Below are positions 4,827 to 12,786 of a stretch of 39,195 bases of DNA, piece by piece. The translations under genes were made by a program, and so were the position numbers. Numbering within the stretch: the stretch's first letter is position 1; each line of letters begins with the position of its first letter. This stretch comes from a virus, in the IMG/VR virus record IMGVR_UViG_3300029448_006048, positions 1 through 39,195 of that record. One strand, given 5' to 3'. Below the pieces are notes generated by a model. It was not told where the DNA came from, made no database searches, and was given only the letters and a program-made list of their open reading frames with translations.

Positions 4827-6128
4827 ATGTTAGAAGTAAGTAGAAAAGACGTTCTAAGCGATACGTTAATGGAATTTGATACTGAATCAAGATTTATTAA
4901 ATTACCTATTGATAGTTACCTAGACTTATTAGGTATTACACCTAATACTGCTCAGGTATCTCTTATCAATGCAATAAACAATCCAAAATATAGATTCGTT
5001 TGTGCAGCCATTTCTAGGCGACAAGGTAAAACTTATATTACAAATGTCATTGGACAGCTTGTATCTCTCGTGCCAAACTCTAATATCTTAATCATGTCTC
5101 CAAACTATGCTTTGTCTCAAATCTCATTTGATTTGCAAAGACAACTAATCAAACATTTTGATTTAGAAGTAGTAAGAGATAATGCTAAAGATAAAGTAAT
5201 TGAGCTATCTAATGGCTCAACAATAAGAATGGGATCAGTTAATCAGGTGGATTCAACTGTTGGTCGTTCTTATGATTTAATCATATTTGACGAAGCTGCA
5301 TTAGCAGACGGTAAAGACGCCTTCAATGTAGCATTACGCCCAACTCTAGACAAAGAAAACAGTAAAGCAGTATTTATTTCTACTCCTCGGGGAAGAAATA
5401 ATTGGTTTGCAGACTTTTGGCAAAGAGGATATAATGATGAATTTAAAGACTGGTGTGCTATAAGAGCCACCTATCATGAAAATCCAAGATTTAGTGAAGA
5501 AGATATTATAGAAGCAAAAAAAGCAATGTCCCAAGCTGAATTTGCTCAAGAATATTTAGCTGACTTTAATACTTATGAAGGTCAGGTTTGGAACTTTAAT
5601 TTTGAAGAGTGTGTGGCTGACTTAAGTCAACTAGATACTCGCAGGATGGATGTATTTGCAGGACTAGATGTAGGATATAAAGATCCTACAGCTTTATGTG
5701 TGATAGCATACGATTGGGACGAAGAAAAATATTATCTTATAGACGAATACATGGATGCTGAAAAAACTACTGAACAGCATGCAATACAAATTCAAGAAAG
5801 AATTCAAAAATATGGTATTGACTATATTTATATTGATTCAGCTGCTCAACAGACTAGATTTGATTTTGCTCAAAATTATGATATTTCAACAATTAATGCG
5901 AAAAAATCAGTTCTAGATGGAATTGGACATTGTTCTACTATAGTAGATAATAACAAATTAATTGTAGATCAAAGGTGTGCTAATACTCTGTCGGCAGTAG
6001 ATCAGTACCAATGGGATCCAAACCCTAATTTGATGAAAGAAAAGCCGAAACACAATATGGCAAGTCATATGAGTGATGCGCTAAGATATGCGCTGTATAC
6101 TTTTGAGACAACAGCGACTAGTTTTTAA
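4827..6128 (+). CDS. terL: Terminase large subunit (packaging ATPase/nuclease)
   Basis: This is a 433-residue protein that packages DNA into the procapsid and cuts it at start and end. The ATPase domain has a deviant Walker A (SRRQGKT, K68 T69), Walker B LIIFDE at 151-156 and a coupling motif ISTP at about 184. The C-terminal RNase H-like nuclease domain has the expected acidic residues: D281 in LDVGYKDP, D337 in IYIDSA and D417 in HMSDALRY. The length is normal for compact terminases. It is followed by an intergenic promoter and the HNH and portal genes. Confidence 0.97.
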   Translation: MLEVSRKDVLSDTLMEFDTESRFIKLPIDSYLDLLGITPNTAQVSLINAINNPKYRFVCAAISRRQGKTYITNVIGQLVSLVPNSNILIMSPNYALSQISFDLQRQLIKHFDLEVVRDNAKDKVIELSNGSTIRMGSVNQVDSTVGRSYDLIIFDEAALADGKDAFNVALRPTLDKENSKAVFISTPRGRNNWFADFWQRGYNDEFKDWCAIRATYHENPRFSEEDIIEAKKAMSQAEFAQEYLADFNTYEGQVWNFNFEECVADLSQLDTRRMDVFAGLDVGYKDPTALCVIAYDWDEEKYYLIDEYMDAEKTTEQHAIQIQERIQKYGIDYIYIDSAAQQTRFDFAQNYDISTINAKKSVLDGIGHCSTIVDNNKLIVDQRCANTLSAVDQYQWDPNPNLMKEKPKHNMASHMSDALRYALYTFETTATSF

Positions 6129-6153
6129 TTTTAGACCAATGAAAAAATAGTTG

Positions 6154-6182
6154 TTGACAAGAAGGTAAAAATTTGGTATAAT
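6154..6182 (+). promoter_or_regulatory. Perfect-consensus extended -10 promoter (second of three)
   Basis: TTGACA at 6154-6159, a 17-base spacer and TATAAT at 6177-6182, with TGG before the -10. It lies in the 72-base gap between terL and the HNH gene and would drive HNH, portal and capsid genes. The HNH ATG follows after 18 bases, so the mRNA leader would be only about a dozen bases. Confidence 0.9.
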
Positions 6183-6200
6183 TTTATTAATTAGGAATTT

Positions 6201-6572
6201 ATGGATTTAAAAAGGGATTTAGTCAAGTACGTTAGAGATAAAGCGAAAGCTAAATATAAAAAAGACACTCAGTGCTTTATCTGTGGAGAGACAGAAAATT
6301 TAGACTTTCACCACTTCTACGGAATGACCGAGCTATTGTCAAAATGGCTACAAACTAATAAAATTACGATAACATCCGCCGATGAAATAATGAATATCCG
6401 TGAACAGTTTATTGAAGAATATACTAATGAGATATATAACGAGGCTGCTACTTTATGTAAAACTCATCACATAAGGTTGCATAGTATTTATGGTAAAAGA
6501 CCAAAGCTAGTTACAGCACTTAAACAAAAACGATGGGTGCAGAAACAGAGAGATAAATATGGCATGGTATGA
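6201..6572 (+). CDS. HNH endonuclease
   Basis: This is a 123-residue protein. A zinc knuckle is formed by C25-x2-C28 (CFIC) and C86-x2-H89. The HNH core shows DFHHF at 35-39 and CKTHHIRLH at 86-94, giving the metal-binding and general-base histidines. HNH nucleases next to terminase and portal are common in HK97-type phages, where the HK97 example (gp74) supports DNA cleavage during packaging. The position between terL and portal suggests the same here, rather than a homing nuclease, although homing cannot be excluded. Its 3' end overlaps the portal start by 14 bases. Confidence 0.85.
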   Translation: MDLKRDLVKYVRDKAKAKYKKDTQCFICGETENLDFHHFYGMTELLSKWLQTNKITITSADEIMNIREQFIEEYTNEIYNEAATLCKTHHIRLHSIYGKRPKLVTALKQKRWVQKQRDKYGMV

Positions 6573-7767
6573 TAGATTTTTAGGCATCGAAAGAGAGGAG
6601 AAGTTAAATCCTGCTCAACGATACATTGGCCTAGAAGAAGGACTAGCAATAGATACTCGTGAGAAGAAAGATAATTATCGATCAGCTTACGAAGAACTAG
6701 AAGTAGTCAATCGCGCAGTCAACATGATTGTTGACGATTCTGCTGATATTAGATATACGGTAGGTACTAAGGTACAAGGAATTACACCAGTTGTAGAAAA
6801 TGTTCGAAGAACTCGTGTTGATTTGTTACTTAACAAAGAACCGAACCCTTTTCAAGATATCAATACCTTTAAGAGAAATCTAGTTATTGATTTGTTGATT
6901 GATGGAAACATATTCATTTATTATGACGGTGTCCATCTTTATCATTTACCTGCACAAAATGTTACCATAGAAGCCGATACGGATACATATGTTAGCAAGT
7001 ATGTTTATGATGGTCAAATAGACTACTCCCCAAAAGAAATTATACATATTAAGGAAAACTCATTTCATTCAATATATAGGGGAGTACCTAGACTAAAACC
7101 AGCGTACAGAACAATGTACTTAATGGATAGTATGAGAAAATTTCAGGACAACTTCTTTAAAAATGGAGCGGTTCCAGGTTTAGTACTTAAGAGCCCTAAT
7201 ACTCTTTCTGAGAAAATCAAAGAAAGGATGTTACAGGCCTGGAGCACTAGATATAATCCAAAGAACGGAGGTCGAAGACCTCTAATCTTAGATGGCGGCT
7301 TAGAAGTAGACAGTCTAACTAAAGTAAACTTTAAAGAACTGGACTTTCAACCCTCTATAGCAGCCAATGAAAAAGTAATTTTAGAAGCATTAGGTGTACC
7401 GCCGATTCTTCTAGACGGTGGGAATAATGCGAACATTAGACCTAACCATAGACTTTATTACTTGGAGACAGTTCTTCCAGTAGTAAGAAAAATAGCATAT
7501 GCCTGTGAACGGTATTTCGGATTTGAACTAGTTGAGGATGTTACTAATGTTCCAGCTTTACAACCGGAATTACGAGACCAAGCTGCATATTATGCTACTT
7601 TGGTTAATACAGGTATTATGTCACCAAACGAAGCAAGAGACGCCTTAGGAAAAGAGCCTTTAGAAGGGCACGATGACTTAAGAGTTCCAGCTAACATAGC
7701 GGGTAGCGCAGCAGACCCCACAGAAGGTGGAAGACCACCAGAAGAATCAGAGGAAAACAATGAATAA
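6559..7767 (+). CDS. Portal protein (HK97 family)
   Basis: This is a 402-residue protein forming the dodecameric DNA channel at one capsid vertex. Recognisable parts are the N-terminal YEELEVVNRAVNMIVDDSA helix region, NPFQDINTFKRNLVIDLLI, the DGNIFIYYDGVHLYHLPA strand region, a stem segment with GAVPGLVLKSP, and the [18 protein letters not shown] crown-proximal region. The C-terminus is proline/glutamate rich and disordered. Order and length fit HK97 gp3-type portals. The start overlaps the HNH gene by 14 bases. Confidence 0.93.
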   Translation: MAWYDRFLGIEREEKLNPAQRYIGLEEGLAIDTREKKDNYRSAYEELEVVNRAVNMIVDDSADIRYTVGTKVQGITPVVENVRRTRVDLLLNKEPNPFQDINTFKRNLVIDLLIDGNIFIYYDGVHLYHLPAQNVTIEADTDTYVSKYVYDGQIDYSPKEIIHIKENSFHSIYRGVPRLKPAYRTMYLMDSMRKFQDNFFKNGAVPGLVLKSPNTLSEKIKERMLQAWSTRYNPKNGGRRPLILDGGLEVDSLTKVNFKELDFQPSIAANEKVILEALGVPPILLDGGNNANIRPNHRLYYLETVLPVVRKIAYACERYFGFELVEDVTNVPALQPELRDQAAYYATLVNTGIMSPNEARDALGKEPLEGHDDLRVPANIAGSAADPTEGGRPPEESEENNE

Positions 7768-8023
7768 ACCAGCAGTATTAAAAAAACTAGTTGAATACTT
7801 TGCAGAAAAAGGACATGTTATGTCCACAGTAGAGTATAAAGCTGCAGATGACACTCCTATGAGATTCATCGTAGCAAAAAGAGCTTTTGGCTCATGGAAT
7901 CGTATGACGCAGATGGCAGAGAGACAGCTTGCCCAAATGGCACCAGCTCCAACTCCGGCCCCGGCACCAGAACCAAAGCCAAAACCAAAAGCAAAGCCAG
8001 CTCCTAAAAAAGCTGAAAAATAG
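7760..8023 (+). CDS. Small head-region protein with Pro/Ala/Lys tail
   Basis: This is an 87-residue protein. I choose the ATG at 7760, which has GAGGA just upstream and overlaps the portal stop by 8 bases, over an in-frame upstream start at 7727 that lies deeper inside the portal gene. Residues 1-58 form a small charged fold (VLKKLVEYFAEKGHVMS, then RFIVAKRAFGSWNRM), and the rest is a proline-alanine-lysine linker of about 28 residues. It sits between portal and protease-capsid genes. I do not recognise it; a minor head or assembly protein is plausible. Confidence 0.7.
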   Translation: MNKPAVLKKLVEYFAEKGHVMSTVEYKAADDTPMRFIVAKRAFGSWNRMTQMAERQLAQMAPAPTPAPAPEPKPKPKAKPAPKKAEK

Positions 8024-8031
8024 GTAAACTT

Positions 8032-10092
8032 ATGTCAGAGAAAATTTTTCATTGGTCATCTACATTTAAATCACTCGGGGAAGACGACGATGGTTCTGTC
8101 AATATCAAAGGATATGCCAGTACTAACGCAACTGACCGCGCAGGTGATGTAGTTGAACATGATGCATGGACAAAAAATGGTGGATTGGATAACTTCAAGG
8201 GTAACCCAATAATCCTATTTAACCATGACTATAACAAACCAATCGGTCGAGCAACTTCATTAGAAGTTTCCGACAAAGGTCTCGAACTTGGAGCAAGAAT
8301 CTCTAAGTCCGCAGGCGATATCAAAGATCTTATTAAAGACGGTGTACTTGGAGCCTTTTCTGTCGGTTTCAGAGTCAAGGACGCCGATTATATTGATGAA
8401 ACTGACGGGTACAAGATTAAAGACGCCGAATTATTCGAAGTGTCTGTTGTTAGCGTACCAGCTAACCAGACTGCCATGTTCTCGATTGCGAAATCATTCG
8501 ATTCTCAATCTGAATATGAGGAATGGAAAGCTTCTTTTTCAAAAAAAGAAAGTAAACAGGCTCATGCAACGGACTCAGCGAAGGCTGAAGAAATTGATGC
8601 GCCACAAGCCGTGGGTTCGCCCACTCAACAACAGGAGAGACTTATGTCTACAGAAAAAAATACTCCAAATGCTGATATCGACTTGAAAGCATTCGCTGAA
8701 GAGGTAGCAAAATCAACTGCTGCTAAAATCGCAATGCAACATGCCGAATTGAAAGCTAAAGAAGTAAGCGAAGCTGAAGAGAAAGCAGCTGCGGAAGCCG
8801 CAGACCTAGCTGAAAAAGAAGCTGAGCAAGAAAAAGTTAAAACAATCGTTGAAGTCGGAATGTCTGGAGCGGAAGCTCTTATTTCAGACGTTGAAAAACG
8901 TTTTGAAGGCAGACAAGAAGGCCTTGAAGAGATTGTTACCTCTTTGCAAACAGAACTGCAAGAGAAAAAATCTGAAATCGAAGCAATTCGTGAGTCAAAA
9001 AGAGTATTCGGTGATCGCTCAAACAGCGGTGACTGGAACAAAGCGTTTGAAGCTGATATCAACGATGCATGGACCATGGGTCTAGCAACAGGTAAAGGCT
9101 GGGATACTAAATTGGCAAATGATGTTATGGAAAAAGTTAACGCTCATTCAGGTGTTGGCGTTTCATCCGCAGATTTTGAACAAACAGTATCTACAAATGT
9201 CGAAAGAGACATTCAATTAGAGCTTACATTGGCTCCTCTATTTAGAGAAATCCCAATGCAGTCAGCTACTCAAATCATACCAATCTTACCAGATGCTGGA
9301 TATGCTGAATTTACAGCTAACCAAGCAGCTACTGGATCATCTCCACATGGTAACTTGGAAGAAAGAGGCGACACTTATGGTTCACCATATGCAGGTGTTG
9401 ACTTGACTGAAAGAACTCTTTCAACTAAAAAGCTAATTTCACAATCTTACTTAGGTAACGAAACTGAAGAAGATGCAATCTTACCGATTCTTCCTTTAAT
9501 TAGAGAGTCAATCGTAAGATCTCATGCAAGATCCATTGAAAATGCTATCCTTTTGGGTAACAACGCTGACGGTGCCTTCGGTACTGGTGGTGCGTCTTTT
9601 GACGGTCTATGGACTTTAGCTGAAGCAGATAGTGATGTAACACAATCAGCTACAGCAGTTGCTTCTGACACTGTAACAGCGTTAGAACTTCTAGCTCTTA
9701 GAAAAAATATGGGTAAATATGGAATGAACCCAAGTGAAGTTGTATATCTTGTATCACAAGGTGTGTATTTCAATCTGCTCGAAGATGCAGAATTCCAAGA
9801 CATTAACTTAGTAGGCGATATGGCTACTAAAGTACGTGGTGAGATCGGATCAGTCTTTGGCTCTAAAGTCATTGTCTGTGATGAATTCCCTACACAAGCA
9901 GCTAACATGCCAGGAGCAATTGCTCTATACGCAAGAAACTATGTAATGCCAAGACTACGTGGAGTAACCATTGAGTCTGATTACGAAGTTGCTAATCAGC
10001 GTAGAGTGCTTGTTGCTTCTCAAAGAATTGGTTTCACCGATCTAATCGATGCAGCTACTTCTAAGTGGGCATACCAATACAAAGCTAGTTAA
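8032..10092 (+). CDS. Prohead protease - scaffold - major capsid protein fusion
   Basis: This is a 686-residue protein carrying two functions that are separate genes in HK97. Residues about 5-155 are an S78-type prohead protease: H65 in LFNHDYNKPIG, S110 in LGAFSVGFR and the ELFEVSVVSVPAN strand. Residues about 205-325 are a charged coiled coil like the HK97 delta (scaffold) domain. Residues about 340-686 are an HK97-fold capsid protein (IPILPDAGYAEF, then YGMNPSEVVYLVS and VIVCDEFPT). An in-frame ATG at 8644 with a strong ribosome-binding site would yield the 482-residue scaffold-capsid part alone. An intrinsic terminator follows the gene. Capsid fold and protease motifs are clear; the dual-product model is inference. 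Confidence 0.93.
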   Translation: MSEKIFHWSSTFKSLGEDDDGSVNIKGYASTNATDRAGDVVEHDAWTKNGGLDNFKGNPIILFNHDYNKPIGRATSLEVSDKGLELGARISKSAGDIKDLIKDGVLGAFSVGFRVKDADYIDETDGYKIKDAELFEVSVVSVPANQTAMFSIAKSFDSQSEYEEWKASFSKKESKQAHATDSAKAEEIDAPQAVGSPTQQQERLMSTEKNTPNADIDLKAFAEEVAKSTAAKIAMQHAELKAKEVSEAEEKAAAEAADLAEKEAEQEKVKTIVEVGMSGAEALISDVEKRFEGRQEGLEEIVTSLQTELQEKKSEIEAIRESKRVFGDRSNSGDWNKAFEADINDAWTMGLATGKGWDTKLANDVMEKVNAHSGVGVSSADFEQTVSTNVERDIQLELTLAPLFREIPMQSATQIIPILPDAGYAEFTANQAATGSSPHGNLEERGDTYGSPYAGVDLTERTLSTKKLISQSYLGNETEEDAILPILPLIRESIVRSHARSIENAILLGNNADGAFGTGGASFDGLWTLAEADSDVTQSATAVASDTVTALELLALRKNMGKYGMNPSEVVYLVSQGVYFNLLEDAEFQDINLVGDMATKVRGEIGSVFGSKVIVCDEFPTQAANMPGAIALYARNYVMPRLRGVTIESDYEVANQRRVLVASQRIGFTDLIDAATSKWAYQYKAS
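8634..8646 (+). promoter_or_regulatory. Internal ribosome-binding site and start for capsid-only product
   Basis: GGAG at 8634-8637 is followed after 6 bases by an in-frame ATG at 8644 (Met205 of the fusion). Spacing and strength equal the best starts elsewhere in the window. It lies exactly at the boundary between the protease domain with its linker and the delta-like coiled coil. It would allow many capsid subunits per protease copy. Confidence 0.7.
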
Positions 10093-10108
10093 TAGCTTAC
10101 GTCGAATT

Positions 10109-10140
10109 TTGGTGGGGTTCATGCCCCACCAACTTTTTTT
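10109..10140 (+). terminator. Rho-independent terminator after the capsid gene
   Basis: A perfect 9-bp stem, TTGGTGGGG pairing with CCCCACCAA around a 6-base loop, is followed by C and seven T (10134-10140). It begins 17 bases after the capsid stop and is the clearest terminator in the window. Since tail genes follow without a recognisable promoter, it probably acts partially, raising capsid over tail expression. Confidence 0.92.
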
Positions 10141-10148
10141 AAAAAATT

Positions 10149-10760
10149 ATGGCAAATTTAGTAACATTACAACAGTATAAAGACTTCGCAGGACTTCAAG
10201 GTGTACAAAATGACGCAAGGATTAATGTGATTATAAGTTCCATTAGTCAACTTGTAAAAAGTTATTGTGGAACAAGCTTTGTAGATTACTATAGTAGTGC
10301 CAAAACCGAGTACTTCGACATACTCGATCCTCTTACAGATAGAGTAATGTTAGACGAAAGTCCATTAGTCGCTGTAACATCAGTACAAGAGAGAACTGAT
10401 CAAGCTAGTTCATATGTAACCCTAATCACAGAAAATTCTGACAGTAGTGGAAAATATGAATACATAGTTGATACTGTTTCTGACAGTATAATTAGAACTC
10501 AAAGCACTGGTACTAAATACTTTCCGAAAGGAAGAAAAGCTGTAAAAGTAGTATATACTGCAGGATACAGCGCAACACCAGCAGATTTAAGACTAGCGTT
10601 ATTTGATTTAATCAAATATTACTTAAAAGATGAAAGAAAAGAAAGAATGACTATTGCAGGTGCAACGGTAGAAAACCAAGTCAGTTCTAGTATAGCAGGT
10701 AACACAGGATTTCCAGATCATATCAAAAGAATACTTGATATGTACAAGATATTGAAATAA
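10149..10760 (+). CDS. Head-tail connector / adaptor protein (gp6-like)
   Basis: This is a 203-residue protein. It starts with VTLQQYKDFAGLQ and a helix-rich N-terminal region, has a central beta domain (YFDILDPLTDRVMLDESPL, then VKVVYTAGYSATPADL) and ends in a helix (FPDHIKRILDMYKIL). Short N-terminal helices, the YTAGY-PADL segment and the position after capsid fit the HK97 gp6-type connector ring. No good ribosome-binding site is seen; the gene starts just after the terminator T-run, so its expression depends on read-through. Confidence 0.8.
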   Translation: MANLVTLQQYKDFAGLQGVQNDARINVIISSISQLVKSYCGTSFVDYYSSAKTEYFDILDPLTDRVMLDESPLVAVTSVQERTDQASSYVTLITENSDSSGKYEYIVDTVSDSIIRTQSTGTKYFPKGRKAVKVVYTAGYSATPADLRLALFDLIKYYLKDERKERMTIAGATVENQVSSSIAGNTGFPDHIKRILDMYKILK

Positions 10761-12269
10761 ATGTCTGACCAAAGAATAATTGCTGGCATCAAGGGATTGA
10801 TGGACAAGTATGAAGATAAGGAAATACGAAAAAAAGAGGGAGCAAGTAAAGTACATAGAGTAAGCTTTACTACTCAAGAAACTTCAGCTGCATTTATAAA
10901 TGGAACAGATTTAGCACTAAATAAGATATTTGCGAAAGACCCTCTTTATAGAGACGCTTTCAAAAACTTTAATAGTAAGCAAGTATGGAATACTGTATTA
11001 AGAAGTATCTTTTATGACTTTGCAAATGGTGGTAAGTTCGGAGGATTAACCTTAGTACAAAAAGTACCTCTTAGAGATTTTAGTAGTTTTAAAGGAGCAA
11101 ATAAATCACAAGTATTTGTTATACCAGGATCTAGTGCAGAAAGATTTACAATAGAAATAAGACTACCTAGTGCTCAAAGAACTATTTATACTTTTTGTGC
11201 AGCTTTTAGAAAACATGCATGGAAGATGTGGTGTGATCAAGCCAAAGGAAACTTAGGTGGTTCTGGATTTGAAAAAGCAGCAGGTACAACAATGGACTCA
11301 ATGCAAGCAAATAGAGCGATAGGCAGTACTACTCATTATGCTCATGATGAAGAAAGTACAGTAGGTTTAGCTAGAGTAGATGTTCTTATTGCAGAAATGA
11401 AAGAAATGGATGGATTTGAGGCAGATGTAGGATACTATCAAGAAACAATTGATCTACCCTCTGAAATTTTAAGACTAGCAAAAATTGAAGTAAAAGCAGT
11501 TCCCGAGTATGTAAATGGAGTACTAGTAGGAGAAACAAGAACTGTAAGTGGTACAATGAAACAGCAAACTAGTAAAGAAACTACAGACTTTTCACAAATT
11601 AGAGCAAGAGTACTAAAACAATTGCCTGCTTATTTAAAAAGAAATAAAAAGGATATAAAATTTTTAGATGAAGAACAAGCTATGAATGCAAAAGGTAGTA
11701 ATGACTTAACAAAAGATGTAGCTGCCTCACACGCAAGGAACATACCAGACGAAATTGTAAGATCTTTTAAAAAAGCTGGAGTCAAGGGAAAACCCGTAGT
11801 GAGTAAAAAACCTGGACGAAAAAGACAAACAAGAAATATAGAGTATACTCACAGACCAGCAAATAAAAGTTCAATAAATAAAGGCTCAATGAAAGTATTT
11901 AGCGCAGTTTGGGAAATACAAGCCGAACAAGAAAAAGGAACAGGAAATAAGTTATCAGATTTACTAAGATTAAAAAATCAAATAAATAAAAGACTTCCAG
12001 CAGAAGTTAGACGAAACATGGGAAGACCAGCATTAATAAATAGAACTGGTAGATTTTCAAACAGTACTCAAGTACTAAACTTGAGACAAACAGCAGCAGG
12101 GATAAGCGGAGAGTATACATATCAACGTAATCCTTACGAAACTTTTGAGAATACAGGTAGAAGAAAGTGGCCAGCAGGCTATAATCCAAAACCTTTAATC
12201 ACAAAAAGCATAAGGCAGCTAGCGTTACAGTATACAGAACAAAAGTTAACAAGCCTTAGGAGAACATAA
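10761..12269 (+). CDS. Neck/tail-completion region structural protein
   Basis: This 502-residue protein starts immediately after the previous stop. The N-terminal 250 residues contain a mixed alpha/beta domain I cannot name. The middle is very basic (KKPGRKRQTRN). The last 110 residues (NRTGRFSNSTQVLNLR, then YQRNPYETFENTGRR) resemble the beta core of gp10-like tail-completion proteins. Between connector and tail terminator, such a gene is expected in siphoviruses, but 502 residues is far longer than the usual 100-200, so it may be a fusion with a second neck or virion protein. The family call is moderate. Confidence 0.6.
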   Translation: MSDQRIIAGIKGLMDKYEDKEIRKKEGASKVHRVSFTTQETSAAFINGTDLALNKIFAKDPLYRDAFKNFNSKQVWNTVLRSIFYDFANGGKFGGLTLVQKVPLRDFSSFKGANKSQVFVIPGSSAERFTIEIRLPSAQRTIYTFCAAFRKHAWKMWCDQAKGNLGGSGFEKAAGTTMDSMQANRAIGSTTHYAHDEESTVGLARVDVLIAEMKEMDGFEADVGYYQETIDLPSEILRLAKIEVKAVPEYVNGVLVGETRTVSGTMKQQTSKETTDFSQIRARVLKQLPAYLKRNKKDIKFLDEEQAMNAKGSNDLTKDVAASHARNIPDEIVRSFKKAGVKGKPVVSKKPGRKRQTRNIEYTHRPANKSSINKGSMKVFSAVWEIQAEQEKGTGNKLSDLLRLKNQINKRLPAEVRRNMGRPALINRTGRFSNSTQVLNLRQTAAGISGEYTYQRNPYETFENTGRRKWPAGYNPKPLITKSIRQLALQYTEQKLTSLRRT

Positions 12270-12721
12270 TGGCATCTACATATAGAACAGCAAGAAAAAA
12301 GATAGTTGATGCATTAGTTAAAGAATTACAAACAATTGATGGACAGTTTCCATACAATTCAAATGTATTTAACAACGTTCATGGGAATATGGTATTCTTA
12401 GATCAAATTCAAGAATACCCTAAAATTTGTGTAGTAGCAGGAGACGAAACTAGACAGTATCAACCCAATGAATTTAAGTGGAGATTTATAAGTTTAGACA
12501 TAAGAGTTTATGTTGAAGACCAAGAAGATTCACAGGAAGTCTTAGCACTTTTAATGGAAGACATTGAAAGAGTTATAGACGATAATGATGTTTTGACTTA
12601 TGATGATACCGTAAGCCCAAACTTAAAAACGACTTCCTTAACATTACAAACACTATCAACCGATGAAGGAGTACTAGCTCCTTTAGCAATCGGAGAAATA
12701 GCAGTAGTGTGTAGGTACTAA
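12269..12721 (+). CDS. Tail terminator protein (gpU-like)
   Basis: This is a 150-residue alpha/beta protein: an N-terminal helix (TARKKIVDALVKELQTI), beta strands (YPKICVVAGDET, then FISLDIRVYVED) and a helix (SQEVLALLMEDIERVID), ending in a strand (IGEIAVVCRY). The order and size fit the tail terminator ring that caps tail tube polymerisation. It overlaps the previous gene by one base. It is placed directly before the tube gene, as in lambda-like and HK97-like phages. Confidence 0.75.
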   Translation: MASTYRTARKKIVDALVKELQTIDGQFPYNSNVFNNVHGNMVFLDQIQEYPKICVVAGDETRQYQPNEFKWRFISLDIRVYVEDQEDSQEVLALLMEDIERVIDDNDVLTYDDTVSPNLKTTSLTLQTLSTDEGVLAPLAIGEIAVVCRY

Positions 12722-12786
12722 TAGAAATTGCATAACAGATAAACATCTAATAATGCACTTTCAAAGAAAATAAATAGGAGAAAGCA

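Noticed and set aside
7727-7759. Upstream start of the small head protein
   Set aside because: It lies inside the portal gene, and the ATG at 7760 has a clear GAGGA site and typical short overlap.
8288-9085. Overlapping + strand frames inside the capsid fusion gene
   Set aside because: They lie in other frames of a strongly conserved gene, have no ribosome-binding site and give leucine/lysine-rich non-conserved sequence.
10104-10120. Partial resemblance of GAATTTTGGT to the promoter block TTTGGTATAAT
   Set aside because: The -10 hexamer is missing and the bases are part of the terminator stem.
12722-12786. Possible promoter before the tube gene (TTGCAT and TAATAA-like elements)
   Set aside because: No pair with acceptable hexamers and 16-18 base spacing; the 65-base gap shows only a good ribosome-binding site.
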